Part shown: positions 1 to 7,002 of the stretch, in pieces
How positions within the stretch are numbered: position 1 is the stretch's first letter
Layout: each line of letters begins with the position of its first letter
Origin: JBHIDJ01 sp046760105
GTDB taxonomy: Bacteria; Pseudomonadota; Gammaproteobacteria; Acidiferrobacterales; SPGG2
Direction: 5' to 3'
Length of the DNA stretch: 14,277 bases
NCBI GenBank assembly: GCA_046760105.1
Contig: JBHIDJ010000080.1
Location: 1-14,277 of the forward strand
Translations under genes and position numbers: made by a program
Notes under the pieces: generated by a model
What the model was told of the DNA's origin: nothing
Databases searched by the model: none
What the model saw: the letters and a program-made list of their open reading frames with translations, nothing else

Positions 1-49
1 TAGCAGGTGGCGGCAAGTGTAAAGGAACGCGTGTCGGGAAGAAAAGAGA

Positions 50-123
50 TGGAGGCTGGGGTCGGAATCGAACCGGCGTACACGGCTTTGCAGGCCGCTG
101 CATAACCACTCTGCCACCCAGCC
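50..123 (-). tRNA. tRNA-Cys (anticodon GCA)
   Basis: On the minus strand the sequence folds as a cloverleaf. The 7-bp acceptor stem GGCTGGG pairs with CCCAGCC, the anticodon loop CTGCAAA carries GCA, and the T arm contains GGTTCGATTCC. The discriminator base is U, the expected identity element for tRNA-Cys, and the CCA end is encoded. It lies 68 bp downstream of tRNA-Gly and no promoter stands out between them, so the two are probably co-transcribed. The order uvrC-pgsA-tRNA-Gly-tRNA-Cys matches E. coli uvrC-pgsA-glyW-cysT. No tRNA-Leu follows in the remaining 49 bases, unlike E. coli leuZ. Confidence 0.96.
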
Positions 124-191
124 CGGGGTGAAGATTAATCAGAACAAAAAGGGAAAGCACGCCACTTGCATACCTTCCCTACTATTGAATC

Positions 192-267
<76 letters not shown>

Positions 268-280
268 ACTATCTTCAGCT

Positions 281-308
281 ATTTTAAGCAAGCCCTATAC
301 CCTGTCAA
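281..308 (-). promoter_or_regulatory. sigma70-type promoter for the tRNA-Gly/tRNA-Cys unit
   Basis: On the minus strand there is a perfect -35 TTGACA (303-308), a 16-bp spacer and a -10 TAAAAT (281-286, 5 of 6 matches). Transcription would begin near 274, about 7 bases before the tRNA-Gly 5' end at 267. That is a typical short leader for a processed tRNA precursor. It implies the tRNAs are expressed independently of the upstream uvrC-pgsA operon. Confidence 0.75.
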
Positions 309-335
309 CCCGAGTCACTCGCGGGCATAACGGCT

Positions 336-926
336 TTAACGGTCGCTGCGAGGACGCATTAGTTCTGGCCAGGCCGCCCGCAGGTAAACAAGCATTGACC
401 ACAATGTGAGGCCTGCGGCGACGTACAGCAACATCTCACCGAGGGTAAACACGTCTACACCCAACACCGGCTCGCCGAGAAGAAGAAAGGGAATCGCCAC
501 CATCTGTGACACTGTCTTTAGCTTGCCCATGATAGAGACAGCTACACTCGAACGTTTTCCCATCTCTGCCATCCACTCGCGTAATGCCGACACCGCAATT
601 TCGCGGCCGATGATAACCAAAACAACGACAACGAACAGGCGCTCATCAAAAACCTGAGCATGCACGTTTTCATCTGACACGAGCAGCAACAGCGCCGCCG
701 CCACCATGAGTTTGTCGGCGACTGGATCGAGAAATGCACCGAACGGAGAAGACTGGTTCAATTTGCGCGCGAGGTAGCCGTCTAACCAATCGGTGATGGC
801 TGCCACTACAAACAGCGTCATCGCCAGCAGGTGCGCGTGGCGATACGGTAAATAGTAAGCAATAACAAGCAATGGTATTAATAGAATCCGCAGATAAGTC
901 AGCAGATTCGGCAGATTCAACAACAC
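336..926 (-). CDS. pgsA: CDP-diacylglycerol-glycerol-3-phosphate 3-phosphatidyltransferase
   Basis: Makes phosphatidylglycerophosphate from CDP-diacylglycerol and glycerol-3-phosphate, the committed step to phosphatidylglycerol and cardiolipin, in the inner membrane. The 196-residue protein carries the full CDP-alcohol phosphotransferase signature D-x2-DG-x2-AR-x8-G-x3-D-x3-D: D46, D49-G50, A53-R54, G63, D67 and D71, in a run starting DWLDGYLAR. Several hydrophobic membrane segments surround it (about residues 9-25, 33-45, 72-83, 98-112, 140-155 and 165-185). The start is a GTG (924-926) directly before LLNLPNLLTYLRI, the usual family N-terminus, with AGGA about 10 bases upstream inside the end of uvrC. 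It lies 3 bp after the uvrC stop, so the genes are co-transcribed and probably translationally coupled. Confidence 0.95.
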   Translation of the reverse strand: MLLNLPNLLTYLRILLIPLLVIAYYLPYRHAHLLAMTLFVVAAITDWLDGYLARKLNQSSPFGAFLDPVADKLMVAAALLLLVSDENVHAQVFDERLFVVVVLVIIGREIAVSALREWMAEMGKRSSVAVSIMGKLKTVSQMVAIPFLLLGEPVLGVDVFTLGEMLLYVAAGLTLWSMLVYLRAAWPELMRPRSDR

Positions 927-929
927 GGA

Positions 930-2744
930 CTAGTTTTCCTGGTGAAAGGTGTCATAGATACGTTGTGCGAGTGCCGGGCTAATACCAGGAACCCGCGATA
1001 GATCTTCTACACCGGCGCGCGCTACCTCACGTAACCCGCCGAGTTTTCTTAGCAGCATCTGCCGGCGTTTGTTACCGATGCCCGGGATCTCTTCCAGCGG
1101 CGAAGTGGTGCGTTTCTTGCCCCGCTGCTGCCGATGCGCAGTGATGGCAAAGCGGTGCGCCTCGTCCCGGACGTGCTGAATCAGGTGAAATGCGGGTGAG
1201 TCCGGAGGCAGCTGCATAGGGCGTTTAACGCCGGATAGAAAAAGCTGCTCTTGTCCCGCCCTGCGCTCCCGGCCCTTTGCAACACCGATGAGCTTGATGC
1301 CTTCAATCTGGAGTTCTTCGATCACTGTTTCCGCCTTTGCAAGCTGGCCTTTGCCCCCGTCAATAAGAAGCAAATCAGGTAGTTTGCCCTCCCCTTCTTT
1401 TATACGCCGATAGCGTCGTGCTAACGCTTGCTCCATTGCCGCATAATCGTCTCCTGCCTGAATACCTTCTATATTGAAGCGGCGATAATCCGATTTTACC
1501 GGCCCATTGATATCGAACACGACACACGAGGCCACCGTGGATTCACCAAAGGTGTGGCTGATGTCAAAGCACTCTATTCTTTCCGGTAGCGCCTCAAGCT
1601 GAAAGGCTTCCTGTAGGACTTCAAAGCGCTGCTTGAGATTGGCCTGGCTCGCCAGATGTCTACGTAACGCGTGCTGCGCATTGGTGATAGCCATTTTCAT
1701 CCAGCCTTTCACTACGCTACGCACCGCGGTAGCGATCCTCACCCGTTTTTGCGCCTGCTGTGAGAAGACGTCCTCGATAAGGGATTTGCCTGGAATCGCA
1801 CGGTTCACATACATCACCGGCGGCATCGGCTTACCGAGGTAATACTGTGGTAGGAAGGCTGCAAGAATATCCGCTGTTTCAGTGTCATTCTCGATTTTCA
1901 AATAGAAGGCCTTGTCGCCGAGATTGCGGCCACCACGAATGAAGTTCACCTGGACACATGCAGTATCTTGCTCGACAGCGACAGCAATAATATCGGCATC
2001 GCCGGCCTCGCGGGTAATGTACTGATGTTCTTGGATCTTCCCTAGTGAGGCGATACGATCGCGATAAAGCGCAGCAGTTTCATAGTCTAGCTGTACAGAC
2101 GCCTTATCCATGCGTTTCATCATTTCGTCGACTAGGGTCTGACTACGTCCCTCCAGAAACATCACCGCGTGGCGCACGTCGTCTGCGTATAACTCTGTGT
2201 CGATTAATCCCACACAGGGAGCCGAACAACGCTTAATCTGGTATTGCAAACAAGGGCGAGCTCGATTGCGAAAGAAATTGTCTTCACATTGTCGAACTTG
2301 GAAGACTTTCTGCAGCATGCCGAGACTTTCGCGCACCGCAGCCGCAGAAGGATACGGGCCGAAATAGCGATTTTCTTGCTGTTTGGGTCCGCGATGAAAA
2401 CCGAGCCGTGGGAATTCGTGTGCCGACAGTGAGATATATGGATAGCTTTTGTCGTCTCGCAACAATACGTTATACCGTGGCCGCAATGACTTAATAAGAT
2501 TGTTTTCCAGCAACAGCGCCTCACTCTCGGTATGCGTAACCGTGACGTCAACCTGATCGACTGATTGCATCATGGAAGCGATGCGCGAGGATGTGTCGCG
2601 TTTGCGAAGATAGCTAGACACACGCTTGCGGAGATCACGCGCTTTGCCCACGTATAACACGACACCCTCTTTATTCAGCATGCGGTAAACGCCAGGCGCG
2701 GTTGGCAGCTGCTTGGTCACTTCTTTGAGATGGTTACGGTGCAT
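930..2744 (-). CDS. uvrC: UvrABC system protein C (excinuclease subunit)
   Basis: Makes both incisions around bulky DNA lesions in nucleotide excision repair, recruited by UvrB. The 604-residue protein is full length. In order it has an N-terminal GIY-YIG nuclease (GVY at 18-20, YVG at 31-33, R39, glutamate near 80) for the 3' cut; four cysteines C153, C165, C173, C177, matching the spacing of the E. coli UvrC Fe-S cluster; a UVR motif for UvrB binding (about 200-240); an RNase H-like nuclease for the 5' cut with D394, D433 and D462 (ECFDISHTFG and LLLIDGGKGQL) and a histidine in DEAHRFA; and C-terminal helix-hairpin-helix motifs (IPGIGNKRR, VPGISPALA). It starts with ATG 4 bp after the uracil-DNA glycosylase stop and ends 3 bp before pgsA: a compact three-gene operon. 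Confidence 0.98.
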   Translation of the reverse strand: MHRNHLKEVTKQLPTAPGVYRMLNKEGVVLYVGKARDLRKRVSSYLRKRDTSSRIASMMQSVDQVDVTVTHTESEALLLENNLIKSLRPRYNVLLRDDKSYPYISLSAHEFPRLGFHRGPKQQENRYFGPYPSAAAVRESLGMLQKVFQVRQCEDNFFRNRARPCLQYQIKRCSAPCVGLIDTELYADDVRHAVMFLEGRSQTLVDEMMKRMDKASVQLDYETAALYRDRIASLGKIQEHQYITREAGDADIIAVAVEQDTACVQVNFIRGGRNLGDKAFYLKIENDTETADILAAFLPQYYLGKPMPPVMYVNRAIPGKSLIEDVFSQQAQKRVRIATAVRSVVKGWMKMAITNAQHALRRHLASQANLKQRFEVLQEAFQLEALPERIECFDISHTFGESTVASCVVFDINGPVKSDYRRFNIEGIQAGDDYAAMEQALARRYRRIKEGEGKLPDLLLIDGGKGQLAKAETVIEELQIEGIKLIGVAKGRERRAGQEQLFLSGVKRPMQLPPDSPAFHLIQHVRDEAHRFAITAHRQQRGKKRTTSPLEEIPGIGNKRRQMLLRKLGGLREVARAGVEDLSRVPGISPALAQRIYDTFHQEN

Positions 2745-2748
2745 GGGG

Positions 2749-3381
2749 TCAGCGCGCGAGAAGTGTAGTCGCCTTGCGGAATACAGTGCGAAACATGCGT
2801 TTTGTTAGTCTTCCCGTTTGCGTGTTGTAGCGGCTGCAGTGATAGCAATCTAGCAAATGTTGATTGTTAGGCAGTCTATGGTGCCTGCCATGGGTGAATC
2901 TGTGAGCCGCCTGCTTGAGCCCGAATGCCCGAATCACGGCCTTGTGGGCGATTACCCCTAAGGCCAAGATGACGCTGCCGGGCGCCAACCCGTCGAGCTC
3001 GGCACGCAGAAATTGGTTGCACGTATGCACTTCCTCGGTTGTGGGTTTATTCTCCGGCGGGAGGCACTTTACAGCATTGGTGATGCGACAGTTTGTTAAT
3101 AGCAGGTCGTCATCGGCAGATAGCGATCGGCTCGCACTGGCAAACCCGTAGTCGTACAGCGTCTCGTAAAGCATGATACCGGCGAAATCTCCCGTGAATG
3201 GGCGACCGCTGGCGTTGGCACCGTGCATTCCGGGCGCCAGCCCGACAATAAGCAGACGCGCCCGGGAATCGCCGAACGGCGCCACGGGCCGCGCATAGTA
3301 CTGCGGATAGCGTTTGCGCACGTTGGCCAGGTGACGGGCTAGGCGCGGGCAGGCACGGCAGTGCGGGTTAAAAGCAGGCAT
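2749..3381 (-). CDS. Fe-S uracil-DNA glycosylase, family 4/5 (UdgB-like)
   Basis: Predicted to remove uracil or other deaminated bases from DNA, starting base-excision repair. The 210-residue protein has motif A VGLAPGMHGANASGRPFTGD (46-65), close to the GLAPA-x-HGAN-x-TGR-x-FTGD motif of family 5 enzymes but with APG in place of APA. It has the four cysteines that ligate a [4Fe-4S] cluster in families 4 and 5: C8-x2-C11 near the N-terminus and C106-x14-C121. Motif B is YHCSRYNTQTGRLT near residues 160-173, with the family histidine H161 but Cys where Pro is usual. It is the first gene of the operon with uvrC and pgsA, pairing base excision with nucleotide excision repair. Subfamily assignment (family 5 or a proteobacterial sister group) is uncertain. 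Confidence 0.85.
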   Translation of the reverse strand: MPAFNPHCRACPRLARHLANVRKRYPQYYARPVAPFGDSRARLLIVGLAPGMHGANASGRPFTGDFAGIMLYETLYDYGFASASRSLSADDDLLLTNCRITNAVKCLPPENKPTTEEVHTCNQFLRAELDGLAPGSVILALGVIAHKAVIRAFGLKQAAHRFTHGRHHRLPNNQHLLDCYHCSRYNTQTGRLTKRMFRTVFRKATTLLAR

Positions 3382-3746
3382 TAATTACCAGCCGGTTAGG
3401 TTGGAAACGGATAGCGTTTTGCATGCAGGCGGACGGGTTACACGTGATGGTAGCCAGCTGATCTCTATAAGAAATTACCTTACAATAAGCATACAAGCTA
3501 TTGATATTAATTAATTAAAGGATAAGGCATCAGCGTTGCCCGATAATAGACCCTGGTCATGTAGCGGACAACTCCTGGGCTCACGAACACAGTGGTAGCG
3601 ACCGTGTCGTGGGGCCGCCCGGAGCTCGCTTAGTCAACAGCGCAACTCCGGACGGTTTTGCCCTCTTTATAGCCTTTTCAAATACGGAGCGCGTAAATAG
3701 AATGCGCCATCCTACCTAATTCTGTTAGTGGAACAAGAGCACCTCT
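3382..3746. promoter_or_regulatory. divergent intergenic region between the UDG operon and efp
   Basis: This 365-bp stretch has no credible gene. It contains an AT-rich island at about 3470-3520 with the 12-bp palindrome TTAATTAATTAA (3507-3518). Weak promoter-like hexamers can be drawn in both directions: minus strand TTAATA, 17 bp, TATTGT; plus strand TTACAA (3480-3485), 17 bp, GATATT (3503-3508). Further right are two strong hairpins (separate entry) and then the efp start. It presumably holds the promoters of both divergent units; the exact hexamers are guesses. Confidence 0.4.
3582..3659 (+). ncRNA. two consecutive hairpins ending in TTTT; possible small RNA or structured efp leader
   Basis: Hairpin 1 pairs CACG-A-ACAC (3582-3590, one bulged A) with GTGTCGTG (3604-3611). 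Hairpin 2 pairs CCGCCCGGAG (3615-3624) with CTCCGGACGG (3646-3655), 9 of 10 pairs, and encloses an inner CGCT/AGCG stem (3627-3630 with 3639-3642). TTTTG follows directly at 3656. This could be the 3' end and terminator of a small RNA started from the AT-rich island near 3510, or an attenuator-like leader of efp, which begins 87 bases later. I do not recognise an RNA family. Confidence 0.3.
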
Positions 3747-4307
3747 ATGAAGATATCAGCCTTCGAAATCAGAACGGGAAGTCTAATCGAATACAATGGC
3801 AGGCTTTGGCGTGTTTACAAGAAGCAGCATGTTAAGCCTGGCAAAGGGGGTGCTTTCGTACAAGTGGAAATGAAAGACATCAATTCGGGTACAAAGCTCA
3901 ATGAGCGTTTCCGGTCTGAAGACCGGGTCGAGAAAGCCCATGTCGAATCGCGCAGCATGCAGTATCTCTACCAGGATGGCGACCACCATGTGTTCATGGA
4001 CAACAAGACGTACGAGCAACTGACTCTTGCAGCTGAAGATCTGGAAGGTCAGATGGGTTACCTAAGACCGGACACCGAGGTGCAGATAAACTTCTACAAT
4101 AACCAACCGCTCGCCGTGGAGCTTCCGCCGAACGTGGTTTTGGAGGTCGTAGAAACCGACGCGGTAGTGAAGGGGCAAACAGCTGCCGGTTCCGGCAAAC
4201 CCGCCAAGGTCGAAACCGGGCTTAGCGTCACCGTACCGACCTTCATAAACACAGGTGACAAGATCAAAATCAATACCGAAACGGGAGAATATGTCGAACG
4301 CGCTTGA
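3747..4307 (+). CDS. efp: translation elongation factor P
   Basis: Binds between the P and E sites of stalled ribosomes and promotes peptide-bond formation at polyproline stretches. The 186-residue protein has the three beta-barrel domains of EF-P. The functional loop reads VKPGKGGAF with K33 at the tip, the position beta-lysylated in E. coli EF-P (K34). The signature near the end, TGLSVTVPTFINTGDKIKIN, is intact. The wording GGAFVQVEMK...GTKLNERFRS and DAVVKGQTAA resembles alphaproteobacterial EF-P more than the E. coli form. It is the only plus-strand gene in the window and converges on speD. No modification enzyme (EpmA/EpmB) is in the window. The start ATG is preceded only by a weak GGAACAAGAG purine stretch. 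Confidence 0.97.
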   Translation: MKISAFEIRTGSLIEYNGRLWRVYKKQHVKPGKGGAFVQVEMKDINSGTKLNERFRSEDRVEKAHVESRSMQYLYQDGDHHVFMDNKTYEQLTLAAEDLEGQMGYLRPDTEVQINFYNNQPLAVELPPNVVLEVVETDAVVKGQTAAGSGKPAKVETGLSVTVPTFINTGDKIKINTETGEYVERA

Positions 4308-4321
4308 GAATGCTTATTCTC
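4306..4321. terminator. short hairpin between convergent efp and speD
   Basis: GAGAAT (4306-4311), loop GCTT, ATTCTC (4316-4321): a perfect 6-bp stem that starts at the efp stop codon and sits in the 24-bp gap before the speD stop. The symmetry would serve both strands. There is no real U-run on either side, so it is a weak or factor-assisted terminator at best. Confidence 0.4.
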
Positions 4322-4331
4322 GCCCTCTTAG

Positions 4332-5132
4332 CTATCTGCCGATGTTATTGCCATAGAAAATCCCTGCCATCTCGCGCTTTAGCCGCTGCGTGACGGTCCT
4401 TTTTTCCTGAGATGTCAGGTCGTCTTCGCTGATTGCAAACAGGTAATCATCCAACCTAAATCCCTTGAGCATCATCTTTGTCTGAAAGATGTTTTCCTGA
4501 TAGACATTCACGTCGATTGCCTGGTAGCGATTTAGGGTGTCTTTATCGATGAACTCCTGGATGGAGTTGATCTTGTGATCGATAAAATGCTTTATGCCTC
4601 TGACGTCTCGGGTGAATCCGCGTACGCGATAGTCGGCGATAACGATGTCAGACTCGAAACCGTGAATAAGGTGGTTTAACGCGCGCAAAGGCGAAATCTC
4701 CCCGCATGTCGCCACGTCAATATCGGCACGGAACGTACTGATACCGTTGTCTGGATGTTTTTCAGGGTATGTATGCACCGTAATGTGGCTTTTATCGAGG
4801 TGCGCAACGACGGCGTCAGGCATGGGGCAACGTGTTTCCGCGTCATCAGTCAAGCCGGACGGCACTTCAGAGATCAACATCGCTACGCTAGCCCCCTCGG
4901 GTTGGTAATCCTGACGCGCGATATTGAGGATATTGGCCCCGATGATATCCGAGACCTCAGTGAGGATCGTGGTTAGACGTTCAGCGTTGTAGGCCTCGTC
5001 GATGTAGGCGATGTACTCTGTTTGCGCCGCCTCGCTCTTGGCGTAACAGATGTCATAGATGTTGAAGCTCAGCGTTTTTGTGAGGTTGTTGAAACTCTGC
5101 AGTTTCAGGTTCTTTGGTCGGATCAGGTCCAC
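4332..5132 (-). CDS. speD: S-adenosylmethionine decarboxylase proenzyme, E. coli type
   Basis: Decarboxylates S-adenosylmethionine to supply the aminopropyl group for spermidine. The 266-residue length is that of the long E. coli class (264), not the short bacterial/archaeal class. The self-cleavage site is KSHITVHTYPE: cleavage between K114 and S115 turns S115 into the pyruvoyl cofactor. The catalytic cysteine is C143 in VATCGEISP. The sequences DYRVRGFTRD, KHFIDH and VDVNVYQENIF are also as in E. coli SpeD. The start is GTG (5130-5132) with a strong GGAGG about 6 bases upstream. No spermidine synthase (speE) adjoins it, so the partner is elsewhere or absent. It converges with efp. Confidence 0.96.
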   Translation of the reverse strand: MDLIRPKNLKLQSFNNLTKTLSFNIYDICYAKSEAAQTEYIAYIDEAYNAERLTTILTEVSDIIGANILNIARQDYQPEGASVAMLISEVPSGLTDDAETRCPMPDAVVAHLDKSHITVHTYPEKHPDNGISTFRADIDVATCGEISPLRALNHLIHGFESDIVIADYRVRGFTRDVRGIKHFIDHKINSIQEFIDKDTLNRYQAIDVNVYQENIFQTKMMLKGFRLDDYLFAISEDDLTSQEKRTVTQRLKREMAGIFYGNNIGR

Positions 5133-5348
5133 TCTCTTCCTCCAGTCAGAGACCTTGTGCCCGGCAAACCCGGATTCGCCGGTCCCTGCCGACGCGTACG
5201 TATTTTATACCTCTTGCGCGGGATTTTCATGGTCGTCCACCGCCAGCACTACTGGTGCTCGGAATCTGCTCACGACACAGGCAGTTAGATGACCCCTGGA
5301 CAGCGCTGAGCGCTGTGCGCCCTTGGTTCAGAGCGTCGAGTGTCGCTG
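5133..5348 (-). promoter_or_regulatory. speD upstream region with a possible -10 box and small inverted repeats
   Basis: This 216-bp gap separates speD from the nagZ stop. On the minus strand TATAAAATA (5201-5209) could be a -10 for speD about 70 bases upstream of its start; no good -35 stands 16-18 bp before it. Near the nagZ end is a perfect odd palindrome ACAGCGCT-G-AGCGCTGT (5300-5316), which may terminate nagZ transcription although no U-run follows. A weaker AGCAC/GTGCT stem lies at 5245-5259 and a CCGGC/GCCGG stem at 5161-5182 in the speD leader. I see no gene here. Confidence 0.35.
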
Positions 5349-6368
5349 TCAGGCGAGATATTGCACCATGTGACGAGCCTGCCGGTAGCGCGCATCCACC
5401 AGTAGTGTATCGCGCTTTACTTCCTGGCGGCCGTGCATCCGCATCAGACGCAATCGGGACGCGGGATTTGCACGCGGCTCCAACCCGTTCAGTATTTGTT
5501 CAGTCCCCGTAGGGTCGCGGCACACGATCACCATATCGCAGCCGGCCGCGAGCGCCGTCTGCGCGCGCGCAAGCGCATCCCCGACGACTTTGGCCCCTGC
5601 CATGCTTAGGTCGTCACTAAATATCGCCCCTTGAAACCCGAGCCGTGTGCGTAACGCCTCTTGGATCCAGAAACGAGAGAAACTCGCAGGTTGTGGATCG
5701 ACACGCGGGTAAACGACATGGGCAACCATAATGCCGGCAAGGCCGTAGTGGATCATGCGCTCAAAGGCAACGATGTCGTCATTAGAAATGTCGACATAAT
5801 CGCGCTCGTCAACCGGTAAGGTCAGGTGAGAGTCGTCCGCTACACTTCCATGTCCTGGGAAATGTTTACCCGTGGCGGCCATGCCCGCTTGGTTCATACC
5901 GCTCATGTAGGCGTGCGCGATGTCAGCGACAGCTTCGGGATCCGGATGAAATGCACGATCCCCGATGACAGCGCTGATGCCGCGATCGAGGTCAAGCACC
6001 GGAGCAAAGCTTAAATCCACGTCGATCGCCCGCAATTCCATCGCCATAAGCCAGCCGCAGGCCTCCGCCAACCTTTTTGCGCGCTTGTCATTTTCCTCAT
6101 ACAGGCGGCCAAGATTTCGCACCGCAGGCAATGGGGTGAAGTCTTTACGAAATCGCTGCACGCGGCCGCCTTCTTGGTCAACCGCCACCAGTAGACGTGG
6201 TTCGCGGAGATCATGGATCTCTCGAATCAACGCCTCAAGTTGCGGGAGTGATTCGTAATTGTTGTCGAACAGAATGACGCCGCCCGCCAGTGGGTGCTGC
6301 AGATACTCTCGTTCCACGGGGGTTAACGCGGTCCCCTGCAAATCGAGCATTACCGGCCCAAGTGCCAC
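5349..6368 (-). CDS. nagZ: beta-N-acetylglucosaminidase (cytosolic, peptidoglycan recycling)
   Basis: Releases N-acetylglucosamine from GlcNAc-1,6-anhydroMurNAc peptides taken up from the wall. It is a glycoside hydrolase family 3 protein with no signal peptide. With the start chosen here it has 339 residues (E. coli NagZ 341). Motifs: ALGPVMLDLQG at the N-terminus, VDQEGGRVQRF (DQEGG 64-68), the KHFPGHG loop (168-174) with the Asp-His pair in DDSH (D179, H181), and FSDDLSM with the nucleophile near D252. The reading frame is open to 6422, but the GTG at 6366-6368 begins exactly where the family begins, follows GGGG/GGAG, and avoids overlap with the upstream gene, whose stop is 10 bp away. 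The pair is clearly one operon. Confidence 0.94.
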   Translation of the reverse strand: MALGPVMLDLQGTALTPVEREYLQHPLAGGVILFDNNYESLPQLEALIREIHDLREPRLLVAVDQEGGRVQRFRKDFTPLPAVRNLGRLYEENDKRAKRLAEACGWLMAMELRAIDVDLSFAPVLDLDRGISAVIGDRAFHPDPEAVADIAHAYMSGMNQAGMAATGKHFPGHGSVADDSHLTLPVDERDYVDISNDDIVAFERMIHYGLAGIMVAHVVYPRVDPQPASFSRFWIQEALRTRLGFQGAIFSDDLSMAGAKVVGDALARAQTALAAGCDMVIVCRDPTGTEQILNGLEPRANPASRLRLMRMHGRQEVKRDTLLVDARYRQARHMVQYLA

Positions 6369-6378
6369 GACTCCGCCC

Positions 6379-6873
6379 CTATCCGATAATGGTGAGCTGC
6401 GTGCCGGGTGTGACCAGGTCAAACAAACTAACTACATCGGCGTTTCGCATTTTGATACAGCCGTGCGAACTCGGCACGCCCATGGGGTCTTCATCGGGTG
6501 CGCCGTGGATGTAGATGTAGCGGCACATCGTATCGACATCGCCAAGACGATTCTTTCCTGGCTCCAGTCCACTCAACCAGAGAATACGGGTCAAGATCCA
6601 GTCGCGTTCAGGATATAGGGAGCGCAGCTCGGGGGAGTAAATCTCATGCGTCGGCCGGCGCGAAACGAACACCGTGTTTACCGGCATACCTCCACCGATC
6701 TTCGCGCGGATGATGTGCCGTCCTCGGGGTGTGCACTCGCTGTGGATGTGCTCACCCACACCATTTTTCGCCGTCGAAACCGGGCTCTGCATGATGATGT
6801 TAGCCTCCGCGTCACGCACAGTTAATGTTTGCGTGGGCACATGAATCTCTACGGTAGGCCTTTCAACTGACAT
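6379..6873 (-). CDS. YkuD-domain protein without signal peptide; probable cytosolic L,D-carboxypeptidase/transpeptidase
   Basis: A 164-residue protein made up almost wholly of a YkuD (L,D-transpeptidase catalytic) domain. The active-site motif is IYIHGAPDEDPMGVPSSHGC: H123, then S136-H137-G138-C139, with C139 as nucleophile, followed by KMRNADV. Periplasmic L,D-transpeptidases need an export signal; this protein starts MSVERPTVEIHVPTQTL and has none. GAGG lies about 8 bases before the ATG. It is co-transcribed with nagZ, 10 bp apart. Inference: it trims the terminal D-Ala from recycled muropeptides in the cytoplasm, as shown for the signal-less YkuD enzyme ElsL of Acinetobacter baumannii. Domain call sure; substrate inferred. 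Confidence 0.85.
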   Translation of the reverse strand: MSVERPTVEIHVPTQTLTVRDAEANIIMQSPVSTAKNGVGEHIHSECTPRGRHIIRAKIGGGMPVNTVFVSRRPTHEIYSPELRSLYPERDWILTRILWLSGLEPGKNRLGDVDTMCRYIYIHGAPDEDPMGVPSSHGCIKMRNADVVSLFDLVTPGTQLTIIG

Positions 6874-7002
6874 CGTTCTTCCTCACTACCCAAAGGATAG
6901 ATGATTTCAATGCGGAACTCGCGCCCGCGGGTACGTGGCTAATGCGAGGGGAATTTGCTCACCGACAACAACGGAAACACGAGCGGCCTCGCTACATTAC
7001 TA

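Noticed and set aside
1..49. Third tRNA (tRNA-Leu, as E. coli leuZ) after tRNA-Cys
   Set aside because: No T-arm or acceptor sequence appears in the 49 bases available. It could still lie beyond the window edge.
5022..5512. Overlapping plus-strand open frames of 77-132 codons across the speD/nagZ gap
   Set aside because: They lie antisense to speD and nagZ, show no family features, and have compositions expected of antisense frames in GC-rich DNA.
6369..6422. Longer nagZ with 18 extra N-terminal residues (MTWSHPARSSPLSDRGGV)
   Set aside because: It would overlap the YkuD gene by 44 bp, and family similarity begins exactly at the GTG at 6366-6368.
6979..6993. Hairpin CGAG/CTCG just after rlmD as its terminator
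   Set aside because: Only 4-5 bp of stem and no U-run; too weak to call.
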